A stretch of 64,000 nt of DNA from the NCBI GenBank assembly GCA_023974075.1, contig CM043791.1, forward strand, positions 2,264,009 through 2,328,008, written 5' to 3'. How positions within the stretch are numbered: position 1 is the stretch's first letter; the number at the start of each line of letters is the position of its first letter. The DNA comes from Chaenocephalus aceratus. Taxonomy: Eukaryota > Chordata > Actinopteri > Perciformes > Channichthyidae. Below, in pieces: positions 1-10,850 of this stretch. The notes under the pieces were generated by a model. It saw nothing but the letters and a program-made list of their open reading frames with translations, ran no database searches and was not told the DNA's origin. Made by a program: the position numbers and the translations under genes.

Positions 1-774
1 TACCCAAGTATTTGTAACAGGTAACCACTTCAAGTTGCATTCCTTGCGTAGTTACAATATCCAAAGCAGTCTCCGGTGTATTTTTAGCTTTAGCTTTAGA
101 AAAGAGCATTACCTTGGTTTTATCCACATTTAAAAGAAGCTTAAGCTCAGAGAGCTGAGTCTGAATAATGTTAAAAACAGCCTGTAATTTAACAACAGCC
201 TCGTTAATCGAGGGACCTGCACAGTACATAACGGTATCGTCCGCATACAAATGTAAGGTTGCTCCTTCGACATTTTCACCTAAACTATTAATATAGATAG
301 AGAATAATAGCGGACCTAAAACTGAACCTTGTGGTACACCATTAGTGATGTTTAACCATTCAGAAGACAGCCCATCAAACTGAACACATTGGGACCTTTC
401 AGAGAGGTAGTTCACAAACCACCCACTGCAAGGCTGGATATGCCAATACTGACCAGCCTCTGCTTCAAAATGCGATGATCGACGGTATCAAAAGCTTTGG
501 ACAGGTCAACAAATAGAGCTGCACAACTCTGCTTATTATCTAAAATACTCGTAATATCATTCACCACTTTCATTGTGGCAGTGATGGTGCTGTGTTGCTT
601 TCTGAAGCCTGACTGATGTTTAGACAGGATGTCATTTGTACATAAAAACTCCTTTACTTGTTCACTCACTCGGCGTAGAACCTTAGCCAGAACTGACAAT
701 TTAGAGATGGGTCTATAATTGTTTAATAAGGTGGCCTCCCCTCCTTTTAGTAAAGGCAGGACATAAGCTGACTT
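1..774 (-). pseudogene. LINE reverse transcriptase core, partial
   Basis: This continues the RT of the same LINE. Frame one (699-412) has the RT motifs SGFRKQHST and FVDLSKAFDTVDH, the latter containing the first catalytic Asp. It ends at a premature stop at 412-414. A one-base frame change near 411 then gives the NGVPQGSVLGPLLF motif and the YADD catalytic box at 236-247. The KLLLN and YKYLG motifs lie near the window edge. The 3' end and tail are outside the window. Confidence 0.85.
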
Positions 775-2379
775 CTATACTTTTGGGATTTTGTTCGTGC
801 TGAGAGAGAGGTTAAAAAGAGTAGTGAGAGGAGGAGCAATACAATCTGCAGCTATCTTTAAAAAGAAAGGTTCTACGTTGTCCGGACCAGCCGGCTTTTT
901 AGGATCTAGCTTGGTTAAGACTTCACGAACAACATCAACAGTAAAAGGAGTAAAACTGAAAGGGTTTTCCAGACCACATTGTTCTGTGTCACCGGCTGTG
1001 GTGTTCACAGAAGCAGAGTTAGAAACAGAATGAAATTGAGAGCCACAGGACACAAAATGCTCATTAAAACAATTTAGCATAGTAGCCCTTTCCGATATAG
1101 TGCCAGATGCTGTGGTAAGGCACGGAGGTAGCTCATTACGGATATCACCGGTGGATATCGATTTTATGGCTTTCCAGAATGTTCTAGGGTTGTTCAGGTT
1201 CTTTGTGGTTACTGATAGATAATACTTAGATTTAGCACTTTTGACATGTGAAGTGAATCTATTTCTTAGCTGCCTAAAACGCAGCCATTCTACCTCTGAG
1301 CTTGATTTCCTAGCCTTTGCCCAGGCCTTGTTTCTCTCATGAAGGAGACTGGACAGTTCAGCAGAAAACCAAGGATTGTCTCGTCCCTTTACTCTATATG
1401 TACGCAGGGGTGCATGTCTATCTATAATTTCCATAAAACCAAGATAAAAATAAGACCATGCAGTCTCAACATCAGCACACAAATCGATTTTTCCCCAATC
1501 AAACCCAAACAGATCATGCACAAAACCCTGCTCCACAAAATGTTGTATGTCTCTCTTGATGATAATACGTGGTTTAACCTTTTGGACTTGTGTGTCCCTA
1601 ATTGTGGCTACAACACAGTGGTCACTCAGATCATTCGCAAATACTCCCACAGCTGAGTATTTATAGGGAATATTAGTTAGAATGAGATCAATTAGGGAGG
1701 ATTTATTTGGGGACTTAATATTAGGGCGAGTAGGACTGTCAACAATCTGTGTAACATTTAAAGAGATACAAAGGTTTTTAAAATCCTCTGACACTGCAGT
1801 TAACCAGTCCCAGTTAAAATCTCCAAGTAGCACTATTTCCTTGTAGTCTCGTTGCGATAAAAGATTTGCTAGCGAAGACAAGGAGTCTTTGACAGCTGAG
1901 GGGGGTCTGTAACAGCCCACGACCATGACCTGTTGACCCTTTGCCACTTCTATATTTAAGGCTAAAAATTCAAATTGCTTACTGATAGATTTGGAAACTA
2001 ATGTGGATACACTGAACTTATTCTTAACATAAATGGCAACGCCACCACCTTTATTAGGCCGGTCGGTACGATACACATTATAACCATTTAAGGCAATGTC
2101 AGAGGCCAAAATAGATTTATTTAGCCATGTTTCTGATAAAACAATGACGTCAGCGTCAGTCGAGCTCGCCCAGATACGGACAAAATCTAGTTTACCTAAC
2201 AGACTGCGCACATTCAAGTGGATGAAACCCAACCCAGATCTAGCTTTAAAATCAGCAGGAGTAGCGATCTGACTACTACTACTGGGCGGACCAAGGTTAG
2301 GTTGTACATTTCCTGATAGTAATAACAACAACAAAAACCAGGCATCTTTTCCTCTTAAGCGACACACATACATTGTCAT
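775..2379 (-). pseudogene. LINE ORF2 N-terminal part: endonuclease and start of RT
   Basis: A 534-codon open stretch. After a hydrophobic Leu-rich segment (residues 15-21), residues about 48-265 carry the motifs of LINE endonucleases in order: HLNVRSL, the catalytic-type SETWLN, GGGVAIYVKN, GDFNWDW and the terminal SDHCVV. A linker rich in Lys and Arg follows (residues 330-400), then the RT fingers begin (KPAGPDN). The frame stops at 775-777 with TAG after IPKV. The same frame continues past it with typical RT sequence, so the stop is probably a Trp codon changed by one base. A partly overlapping upstream frame (about 2345-2670) continues the N-terminus, implying a frameshift near 2345. Confidence 0.85.
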
Positions 2380-3030
2380 CTACTTTAGAATCACCGGAAA
2401 AGTCTGCGAGAGTGTGATTAGAGCTTAAGAAGCAGTCCTGAAGAACCTTCATCGCAGGAAAACAAAAAAGACAAACATATTTTGTCGAGCAGATTGACTG
2501 TGACAAGGCAACCGGTAATTGTTTGTGTAACACATCCGAACCTTTGCAGGGGATGCCCACTGCGGGTGGCAGAACAGACCTGAATCCAGTAGACTCCTCA
2601 GAATGACTAGAGATCTTCTCATAGTCCAAAATAGTTAACAGGCACATCAGAATCCCGATATGGGCCATTTTCCCAGACCAGCACACAGAATCCGCGACGT
2701 TCCCGGAGCAAAATCAGCACAGCAGCAAAGGACAGACGAAAGCAGCAGCGTGGTATCCCCGGGGTGAAAGCAGGCCTCTGCAACAGCAGAACCAGGACAG
2801 GTGGAAAGCAGGCCCAGATCGCAGATCGCAGGCAGCAAACAGGTGGAGCCGCTCCGTCTCTTCGCGACGAGCAGGCCTCCGTAGATTGCAGATCGCAGGC
2901 AGCAACAGGTAGAGCCGCTCCGTCTCTTTATATAAGTAACTGTCCACAAACTGCCAATACTTAACAAGAATAACACAAAACAACAATATTACACAAATGA
3001 CTAACAGTCACACATTTGAACAACATTAGG

Positions 3031-3575
3031 CGCGTTCACACCGGAGTACTTTTCCCCGTACTTTTCCCGTTTAGTTCTGTTAGTACCCCTTATTTTGCGT
3101 TCACACCAAAAAGAGTACTTAGTGCCGGGAACTTTTACCCCAATTTTTAGTCCCTGCTAGAGAGGTGCTACTATCCTGGGGAGAAAAAAGTACCAATTTC
3201 TATTGGCTGGGCGAATTGCAAACCAAGCCCCGTAAAACTCTGACAAGTTTTTTGAAGCCGCCATTGTATTTGCTGGCATTAGCATTATTAGCATTAGCAT
3301 TAGCCCCGCGCACCAACGGAGAGAAGACAACTTATGGCAACACAAACATGGGAGCGGTGGAGATGAGGAGGTGTCGGCGTTCTGGCTATTTACTGGCTAT
3401 TTACTGAAGCCAGTCCCCAACTCCGGGGACTTCCGGCCGGGGACTTCGGTTGGCAGTATACGCCGTGAAGTTATTTGCGACCTGCCAGTAAACCCAAAGC
3501 AGAAGAAGAAGAAGTGACGTCAGCGGCTTCATTTGCCTAATCTTCCCTCAGGGAATTTATTCCGGTGTGAACGCG
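3031..3575. mobile_element. Short non-autonomous DNA transposon (MITE)
   Basis: A 545-bp unit with perfect 15-bp terminal inverted repeats: cgcgttcacaccgga at 3031-3045 and its exact reverse complement at 3561-3575. A second, looser copy of the start motif lies at about 3098. No coding capacity was recognised. A target duplication is not obvious, so the superfamily is open. Confidence 0.65.
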
Positions 3576-3598
3576 ATCTGTACTTAGTGCCATGGGGG

Positions 3599-5122
3599 CA
3601 GGGGCGCCATAAGGGGGTGAAAAGTTAGGGCGATTCTAAGGGCCGTGACTGACAGGGGCCCCAAAATGTTCAGAACATTAAGAAAAAAAATGTAAGTAAC
3701 CTTTCATCAATCCTCAATAATTAACATTAATAGAACGTTATATTGATAAATTACTCACTAAACTTACGATTAATTTAACTTATTTTCTTCCAAAAGTGAA
3801 TTACCCAAAGCCTCTGTACACCCCCTTCTATTTACATGTAATGGTTTGGTCCTGCCTCCAAACGCAGTGCGGCCGGCACAGGCACATGCAGAGAGTGAAA
3901 GCATGTGAGGAGGGATGCTAGTACTTAGCCTACATACGTGTGTTGTACCATGTTTCAATGACCAACAAAGTCAGGCTCTAAGAAAAGAAGAGAAAGGAGA
4001 GAAAGACAAGAGAGAGGGACTAAAGGGCGACAGTATGTCACACCGTTTTTCACAAGAAAAGGTGGGTGTGGTCCATGAGTGGTAGAAATTAGTCTGTTAG
4101 CTAATGTTAAGTACTGTTAATATCTTTACAGAAAATGCAGAGGTCTTTAATTTCACTGCTCTTTTAGCTGACATTTAAAGGTATGGTAGGTAATTCACTT
4201 CAGATACACTTGTCTTTATATTCCATGGAATGCTCTTAACATCCGATAGCAATGAATATATTAAATGCTTTGACAATAAATACGTACAAAAATGTCATCT
4301 GTGGAAGCCGTGGCGCTGTAAAAAGCACGACCAATCATCTGAGCCGGCCCGGCTAAAATAACTGGATGGCCTACCTGCCTGTCAGCCTTCCATCTGTGCA
4401 CAAGCTTATCTCGTGCCCTCATTGGTCATGTGCGCGTTCGTGTGTGTTGGAGGAGGGGCTCTCTAAGGAACTCTGAAGGAAGGGGCAGATTTTTTTCGGT
4501 TGTGTACTTTCAAATTCTAGCGCTTCGAGCTGGTTTCTCCATTCTTACCTACCTTCCTTTAATAAATGCAGGCACATTTTTAGCGCCTATTCATACTAAA
4601 TCAGTTGTCCCTCCCCCTGGTGCCAGGTCCAACAGATCCATCTTTAGGCTCAGCAGCCCTGTCCCCCCATAAGGCTGAACCTGAACCGGCTTTTCTCCAA
4701 ACTGAAGGAGGTGAGCAGCATTGTGTTGATGCCATGCCACTTAACATATCTGAAGGGAGACTGGAATACAAAAAATATATATATAACAAAAAGCTAACAT
4801 CTCATTTAAATTATACATTTCCAACATAGCCAATGATCTATATAAAACAAAAAACTGCTTTTAGTCTATTTAGGATGATGGACAGTTTGAAGCATTTAGT
4901 GATCAGTCTGAAAACAAAATGTTAATCACCGTCATTTTGGCTATGATATTAATACTAATGTTATTATATTAAAGCAGGGGTGGGGAACCTCTGGCCCCCG
5001 GGCCGTATACGGACCGCTAGACCATTTGGTACGGCCCTCGAGGTAATTTATAAATTGTGCCTGGTGGTGGGGCCCAATGTGATATATTTTCAGGGGACCC
5101 AAAATCCCTGGCGGCGCCCCTG
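3599..5122. mobile_element. Non-autonomous hAT element with 8-bp target duplication
   Basis: The ends are caggggcgcca at 3599 and tggcggcgcccctg at 5122, which are inverted. Both sides are flanked by the identical octamer catggggg (3591-3598 and 5123-5130). An 8-bp duplication and CAGGG-type ends are the hallmarks of the hAT superfamily. No transposase frame survives. It carries a nested TTAA-flanked MITE (4175-4562). Near its right end (about 4974-5045) is a fragment that looks like the start of another repeat. Confidence 0.8.
4175..4562. mobile_element. TTAA-flanked MITE, family 1, copy 1
   Basis: This is the most diverged of three copies in the window (others at 39814-40193 and 40985-41346). 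Both ends abut TTAA. The body shares the segment from 'ccgatagcaatgaatat' to 'cattggtcatgtgcgcg' with copy 2. It is non-coding. Confidence 0.7.
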
Positions 5123-5221
5123 CATGGGGGTACTAAGTGCCAGGTGTAATAGATATGACAAGTCATGGTTGATGACCTTCCGGGTCTGTCCAGCAGAGGA
5201 CGCTTGTAGCTTGCCACGGGT

Positions 5222-5698
5222 GCATAATACATTGGACCTTGAAGCAAGCTAAAAACGTCTCTGTTTCCTTGTCTAATATTTCCCCCAAATTAGGTGAGTT
5301 CATCCGTGATACATGTTATATATGGAGACTGTCTGTGTGTAATATTAATGTGAAAACCACACTGTTGGCGTGATAGTTGTTAGAGGGTATTTTTGGAGGG
5401 TTTTTCTGGGTTCTGTAATTGTTGTAGCTGTGTATGCTAGCTTTGCTAGCGCCGTTAGCTATTCTAGCGCCGCTAGCTATGATGGTGCAGTTTAGCTCCA
5501 AGAAGGACATTTTGTGTGCTAAATTAGATATATGTTTGCAGTATGTGCATTGTTAGTAGTTGTTTTATGTCAAGAATCGATGTTTTTTATTATACAGAGT
5601 GCTATGTGTACCATGATGTTGGTTGGCATAATACATTGGACCTTGAAGCAAGCTAAAAACGTCTCTGTTTCCTTGTCTAATATTTCCCCCAAATTAGG
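5222..5698. repeat. 73-bp direct repeat pair, possibly part of a Gypsy LTR or leader
   Basis: An essentially identical 73-bp segment occurs at 5222-5294 and 5626-5698, offset by 404 bp. After the second copy comes ttcaaca followed by tttggaggcgctgctggga, which could be an LTR end plus primer-binding site of the Gypsy element whose gag follows. After the first copy the sequence is GTGAGT, which resembles a splice donor. The LTR reading is tentative because no 3' LTR survives for comparison. Confidence 0.45.
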
Positions 5699-6366
5699 GG
5701 TTCAACATTTGGAGGCGCTGCTGGGAGGTGTGTGCGTTGTGGATCGGCTGCTGCAAGAAGTAGATGTCCCCAACTGTCACGCCATCCTTCATCATTTACC
5801 CAGACATTGAGAGCAGGTGGGGAATCGGCTCCAGTGAGATCCTGACAACCTTAGGAGGGAGTTCATGCAATCTGAGCGGGTGCTGTAGGCTAGGGAAGGC
5901 TAAGCCTTCCCAAATATTTGTGTCACTGCATCCTGGTAAAATAAAAATATAATGTATAATGTTTGTGTCTTTGACATTAGCGCTGCTATGCAGCCACCTG
6001 TGCCCTGTACTATGAAGCCAGTTCAAACCCTGGATATGTTTGAGTTATCTAAACTAACCCTAACAAACGAGATCTCGACGCTGGTTATCAACTCGGTAAA
6101 TCAAGCCAGGGCTTCTCTCACCAGCTGAGAGCGCGTTCACGTGAAAGGGGCGGGGTTAGCTACATTTGACCAATCACAAACAGGGACAAGTGTACTGACA
6201 GCGCAGAGTCATACTTCATTAATGAAAAGAAAACTAATATTAGACAAATATGAACTTTAAACATCCATGACTTAAACATAATAATCCAGGATACAAGCCA
6301 CCTGCAAGGTGAATACAGAACAACTGGTTAAAAAATAAATAAACTACCGAGTGTTTGAAAGCGTAA

Positions 6367-6970
6367 CGGCCCGTCCACACTACAGCGTAGACAGCTTCAA
6401 TCTGCCCATTCACCTTGAATGGGGTGACGTCACGTTGCCTCGCTTTTTAGCCGAACTGAATTATGGATAAATAAAGGATAAATAAAAATAAAATAAAAAT
6501 ATGGGTAGCATAGCAGTCCGTCTCCGCCGGTGTAGCCAGCGCCAGCCAATCAAATCCCGTTTCGGAAAATCTGACAGCTCAACTAGCCAATCAAACCGCG
6601 TCTAAGCTGGGAGAGATATCCCACCGTTCATTTCTATATTTCAAAAAAAGATGGAAGAGAAACTAATTATCGCTGTAGCAAATCACCCGGTTTTGTATGA
6701 CCAGACCCTCTTCACCTACCGGGATACAAACCGGAGGAACCAGGCATGGAGGGAGGTGGCAGAGACAGTGGGTGAAACTGGTAGGTTTTCGCCTGTTTGG
6801 GGAGTTTATATATATATATTGCTCCCATAAAATCCCCGGGGGTTTTTGCTTTGTATGTCGGTGGCAGGAGATTCAAGTGATTGGTTGTTGGTCGCGTTGC
6901 TTGAATAAATCCCAAGCTTCAGACACGCCCAGCTCCAAGCTTTTTTTGAAGCTGTAGTGTGGATACTCCG
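6367..6970 (+). mobile_element. PIF/Harbinger element with MADF exon, copy A
   Basis: Flanked by TAA on both sides (6364-6366, 6971-6973), the 3-bp TWA target typical of PIF/Harbinger. The ends cggcccgtccacactacagc and gctgtagtgtggatactccg are imperfect inverted repeats. It carries the first exon of a MADF/Myb-like accessory protein (6651-6780). The transposase gene is absent. Related copies are at 28773, 36467-36787 and 45121-45300. Confidence 0.75.
6651..6780 (+). pseudogene. MADF-domain exon of PIF/Harbinger accessory protein, copy A
   Basis: An ATG begins a 43-codon frame ending at the donor GTAGGT (6781). The protein contains LIIAVANHPVLYD, TYRDTNRR and AWREVAETVG, matching the N-terminal half of a MADF (Myb/SANT-like) DNA-binding domain. 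PIF/Harbinger elements encode such a Myb-like partner of the transposase. The 3' exons are missing, so this is a relic. Copy B at 29060-29189 has the same length and the same donor. Confidence 0.65.
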
Positions 6971-7430
6971 TAACAGTTTTATGATATCACTGCCCCATCT
7001 AAGACACGAGTGGATCTGACTTTAATTACATTTGAGTTGAGTGTTTCGTCAACCTAATGTGTTGCTTAAAATAATGCTTCTACATACAGTATGTGACACT
7101 GAGTGCTGCACGGCCAGATACGGCTCAGCTGACTCAGATAAGGAGATAATATAGGCTATATTATGATATTATATGATCGATGATTTGATTGAATGTGATA
7201 TGAATGATAAGTGCGACACGTCGGCGTCTTCTCTGCATACAGCAGTTTAAACTGTATTTCCTTTATCCTGTAATATGACTTGATAGATTTAAACTCCGCA
7301 CACTGAGCTCTGATTGGTCAGCAAGCGGTGCTTTCACTGAGTTGAACTCTTTTCTATAGACGCCGGAGGCGGGCAGCGTCAGGTAAAAAAAAGTGATTTA
7401 GCCTTCCCAAACCTGAGCCTCGCGCCGCCT

Positions 7431-9085
7431 ATGAATCTGAGGTGTTGCTATATACCAGGAAAGCTGCTAACAACCCCACATACGGTTAAAAGGGACCACA
7501 TCACACTGTTTAACCCATGCTCTAACGCAGAAATTAAGTCAGAGATGGAAAAATTACAGCTAGAAATAATCGGAAAATGGTGTGTGCTCCCCAGAGACAC
7601 CTTGGTAGAGTTATGTGACTTTCTAATCATCGCAGGTCCAGAGCTTGAGTTTGTTACAGGCAGGAGTCCAACAGCTCTCATGACATCGATTTCAAAGCAC
7701 ATACAGAGGGAAGCTTGAGGATAAGGGAATGTCTGAACTCCTTCATTTTCAAGATGTCAGAACTCCAAGCTGTTACAAGTGACACACAAGTAAGTGTACA
7801 GGAAAGATTGGCAAATGAGGAAAAGATTAAGAAGGATCAAGAGCGGGAAAAGATAATGAAAGAAGTTGAAGCCTTGCAGCTGCAGTTAGCAAGTACAACA
7901 ACAGAGAAAGAGAAGAAAGTGAAGAAAGAAACACACAATATGTCTTCTAGCCAGGACACAGCACAGCCATCAGCCGTGCACACCCCCCATGGTTCAAGGA
8001 ATTAAAAATATCTGGCCAAATTGGTAAGCATGGGCAAAAAGATAAGCTTACTTTTTCAAGTTTAGCTCGCCAAATTGAACATGGACTAAGTAAAGGGTTT
8101 CCAGAACCTGAGATTGTGGATGCCGTGATAAGAGCCATTTCTCCTGGCATGCAGCTCCGTAGTTATTTGGAGGGGAAAACTAACTTGACCTTACCAACAT
8201 TGAGACGTATACTCCGTTCCCATCACCAGGAGAAGAGTGCAACAGACCTCGATAAGCAGCTCACCTCTGAGGTTCAGGGCATCAAGGAAACCCCACAGAA
8301 CGTCCTTATCCGAGCTTTTGACCTGAGACAGAAGATTTAGTTTGCCTCCCAAGAAGCTGAGTCAGGTCTCAGATATGATCCATGCTTAGTGCAGAACATG
8401 TTCCTTCACACTGTGTTAACTGGTCTCCAGACTGATAATGTCAAACGTGATCTCCAACCATACCTTGAGCAGACTGACATCTCTGATGAACTGTCACTAG
8501 AGCGGATGAATGCAGCTTGTGCCTGTGAGCAAGAGACACAGAGTAAAAGAAAATTGTTAGGACAACAACGCCCTGTCATGATACATGCAGCTCAGTCCAA
8601 TGATGCTCCTGTTGAAAAGATAGAAAAACATAGATACAATCCCTCCTATGGTACTCTCCCAGCTTAAAGAGATAAGATCTGAGATGGCTCTACTGAAAGA
8701 CCTTAGAGCAGAAGTGTCTCAAATCAGAGAGTCTATACAGCCACAAGCACAAGGGCCAGATCCCACATCAGTTCAGCAATTCCCAGGCCAGCAGAGGCAG
8801 GGACTGCCACAGGGACATTGGTTCACTCCTGGTCCGGGACACAGAGAAGAAAATGCGCAATATCATCTGAGCTTTGACACACAGCGCAGCGTTCCACCAC
8901 CAAACCGTGGGCGTATGAGGAGATGTTTTGTCTGTCAACAGCGTGGAACTGAACACTACTGCACGCACTGTTACAGATGTGGCAGCAGCGAACACTTTCT
9001 TGCTGGCCGTCGAGCTCCAGGGCAGAGACAGGTTGGATATAATCCGTTAAACGGGGAAGGGTCGCTCGCACGGGACAGGGAGTGA
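7431..9085 (+). pseudogene. Gypsy gag, broken into several frames
   Basis: Consecutive frames at 7431-7718, 7742-8005, about 8010-8340, 8389-8667 and 8648-9085 read as one gag protein. They give an N-terminal helical region, a Lys/Glu-rich coiled coil (about 7790-7930), a capsid-like helical domain (about 8010-8600), and a basic Gln-rich tail. The tail ends in a Cys/His cluster (CFVCQQRG, HYCTHCYRCGSSEHF, about 8924-9000) that resembles a diverged zinc knuckle. Stops and frameshifts separate the pieces, including TAG at 8338-8340. Identification rests on position and domain order. Confidence 0.7.
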
Positions 9086-9099
9086 CCACTGACACAGTA

Positions 9100-9252
9100 A
9101 TGTCTCAACAATGCACACATTATGGGAAAAAGGACGAAAAAGTTACATTTAAACAATGTGCCTCATGTAAATATGTACTGTACTGTTCTAAACTATGTCA
9201 AGTGGATGACTGGGCTGTGCATCGAGAAAAATGTGCCCGTCCCATTGCATGA
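9100..9252 (+). CDS. MYND-type zinc finger in the Gypsy element
   Basis: A 50-codon frame between gag and protease. Its spacing matches a MYND finger: CASCKYVLYCSKLCQ, then W and HREKC, preceded by CTHYGKK, where the second Cys of the first pair is Tyr. MYND fingers are protein-binding zinc folds of host regulators and are not a standard retroelement domain. The frame probably belonged to the gag-pol polyprotein, since it follows the gag Cys/His cluster directly. The lost Cys suggests decay, like the rest of the element. Confidence 0.6.
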   Translation: MSQQCTHYGKKDEKVTFKQCASCKYVLYCSKLCQVDDWAVHREKCARPIA

Positions 9253-9253
9253 C

Positions 9254-9812
9254 CATGAACTCAGCCCCTAAAAGAGAAAAACAGACTAAAATGGTTCCGT
9301 TAGTTGGAAAGAAATACCTGATCGACTGCTACATCCAAGGTAAATTGGCCTTATGGGACTCAGGCTCCCAGGTCACAATTATTGATGAGAGACATTTCTG
9401 AGATTTTGGATATGGCAGACACACTTGACATAGTGGCAGCAAATGGGGAGAACATGCCATATGCAGGTTGGGTGGAAGTCACCTTTAAACCAGCTCCAGA
9501 GAATGCACCTTCATTAGAAGTGGCTGTCCCCACACTGGTAATGAGAGGTAACAAGCTTGTTCGACCAATAATAGGCTCCAATGTCATTGAGCTCATCATA
9601 GGCAGCAAGCTGAAACAGTCAAACACTACTGACAGTGAACAGCTGGGTGATGCAGTAAGGGCAGTATTCCCTGACCTGGAGCCAACTCAAGCAAAAGCCT
9701 TTGTGGAACAGATCAGTGCTGAACAAACAGATGAATATGTTGTCAAGACAAAGAAACAGAGGATCAGCATACCAAAACATACATCTGTCCAAGTTCAGTG
9801 CCAGGTGCGGAT
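9254..9812 (+). pseudogene. Gypsy aspartic protease region
   Basis: From ATG 9254 the frame has LIDCYIQGKLALWDSGSQVTI, in which DSGS is the retropepsin-type active site (Asp-Ser-Gly). A one-base shift near 9390 passes to the next frame (9382-9819), which holds the flap and the second half (VPTLVMRGNKLVRPIIGSNVIELIIG). The coding sequence is cut at 9812 by an endogenous retrovirus and resumes at 14675. Confidence 0.7.
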
Positions 9813-10397
9813 TGTTTAGAGTATGAGGTGAGGCCCCGATTAATTTATTCCGGTAAATTACTCTGACCTCACTAATTGACCCGACCGAAGTTACTGAGTC
9901 TATGTAAGTTTACTGCTTGGCTCAGATCCACCAACGTCAGCAAGATCTCACCTCTATTAACTCCCCGAAGAACCAGGTTCAATTAACTGCTGTTTCAATT
10001 CAGACAACTCTTTTTAATCTGTTTAAGCGATCCCGAAGGATTTTGGTATCAGTAAATGGGGTGTGTTCCTACCTAAACATGTGTGTGTGGCAGGGTGCAA
10101 TCTTACCTTTGAAGCAGGAGAGGAGAGCACAGGTGTCCTTTAAGTTGTCCCAGTCCAAAAGGTGGGATCAGTTTATTTGAAGAAAAATAGGTCCAAACTA
10201 ATACAGAGTCTTTACCTTTTAACACATTATAATCATACAAAACATATCAAAATGGGGTTATATATTTTTTATCTAAAACCTTAATTCATATTCATTCATT
10301 TATTACCAAAATGTTTCCCTTTTACCTGCCCAATTCAGTTGTGACATTTTCAGTTGTGACATTTTCCCATAAAAAGACCGGTGTAATAAAAGCCCTT

Positions 10398-10703
10398 TCA
10401 AAATCCCGCAAAACTGATTCGGAGGTTATTTCCTCACGTGGCGGGTGTCACTAAACCATCAAAATCCCGCAAAACTGATTCGGAGGTTATTTCCTCACGT
10501 GGCGGGTGTCACTAAACCATCAAAATCCCGCAAAACTGATTCGGAGGTTATTTCCTCACGTGGCGGGTGTCACTAAACCATCAAAATCCCGCAAAACTGA
10601 TTCGGAGGTTATTTCCTCACGTGGCGGGTGTCACTAAACCATCAAAATCCCGCAAAACTGATTCGGAGGTTATTTCCTCACGTGGCGGGTGTCACTAAAC
10701 CAT
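10398..10703. repeat. 61-bp tandem repeat, five copies, in the retroviral LTR
   Basis: Five head-to-tail copies of a 61-bp unit beginning caaaatcccgcaaaactg, nearly identical to each other. In retroviral U3 regions such arrays often hold enhancers. Each unit contains tcacgtgg, an E-box-like CACGTG core. Confidence 0.9.
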
Positions 10704-10732
10704 CAAAATAACCTCTTCCATAAAATCATTCC

Positions 10733-10850
10733 ATGCAGCATTCAATGCAATTCACTCAGCATTCAATGCAATTCACTCAGCATTCAATGCAATTCACTCA
10801 GCATTCAAAGCAATTCACTCAGCATTCAAAGCAATTCCCTCATCATTCCA
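10733..10850. repeat. 21-bp tandem repeat in the retroviral LTR
   Basis: About five copies of a 21-bp unit (agcattcaatgcaattcactc), with the last two drifting (aag for atg). It lies next to the 61-bp array in U3. Confidence 0.85.

Larger units (their letters stand above)
1..3000 (-). mobile_element. CR1/L2/Rex-like LINE, right-hand part of element
   Basis: This minus-strand non-LTR retrotransposon is cut by the left window edge. Read 5' to 3' on the minus strand it has a GC-rich leader (about 3000-2690), a short N-terminal frame, an apurinic-type endonuclease and a reverse transcriptase. The leader contains two copies, about 75 bp apart, of a segment ending in the same 'gccgctccgtctctt' string (around 2850-2866 and 2910-2926), so it may carry tandem promoter units as in other LINEs. 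The coding part has one in-frame stop and at least two frameshifts, so the copy is dead. Clade assignment within CR1/L2/Rex is tentative. Confidence 0.85.
5700..7430. other. Gypsy 5' leader with unassigned inserted DNA
   Basis: Between the putative primer-binding site and gag. Bases 5700-5885 could encode an N-terminal gag fragment. From about 5885 to 7415 the sequence is unrelated and holds the PIF/Harbinger copy. Its outer ends show the string gggaaggctaa in opposite orientations (near 5890 and 7400), suggesting another inserted element whose borders I could not fix. Confidence 0.4.

Noticed and set aside
791..1656. Plus-strand open frames at 791-1033 and 1339-1656
   Set aside because: They lie antisense to the LINE endonuclease/RT frame and have no domain.
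10398..10703. CRISPR-like array
   Set aside because: The 61-bp units are contiguous identical tandem repeats without spacers, in a retroviral LTR of a vertebrate genome.
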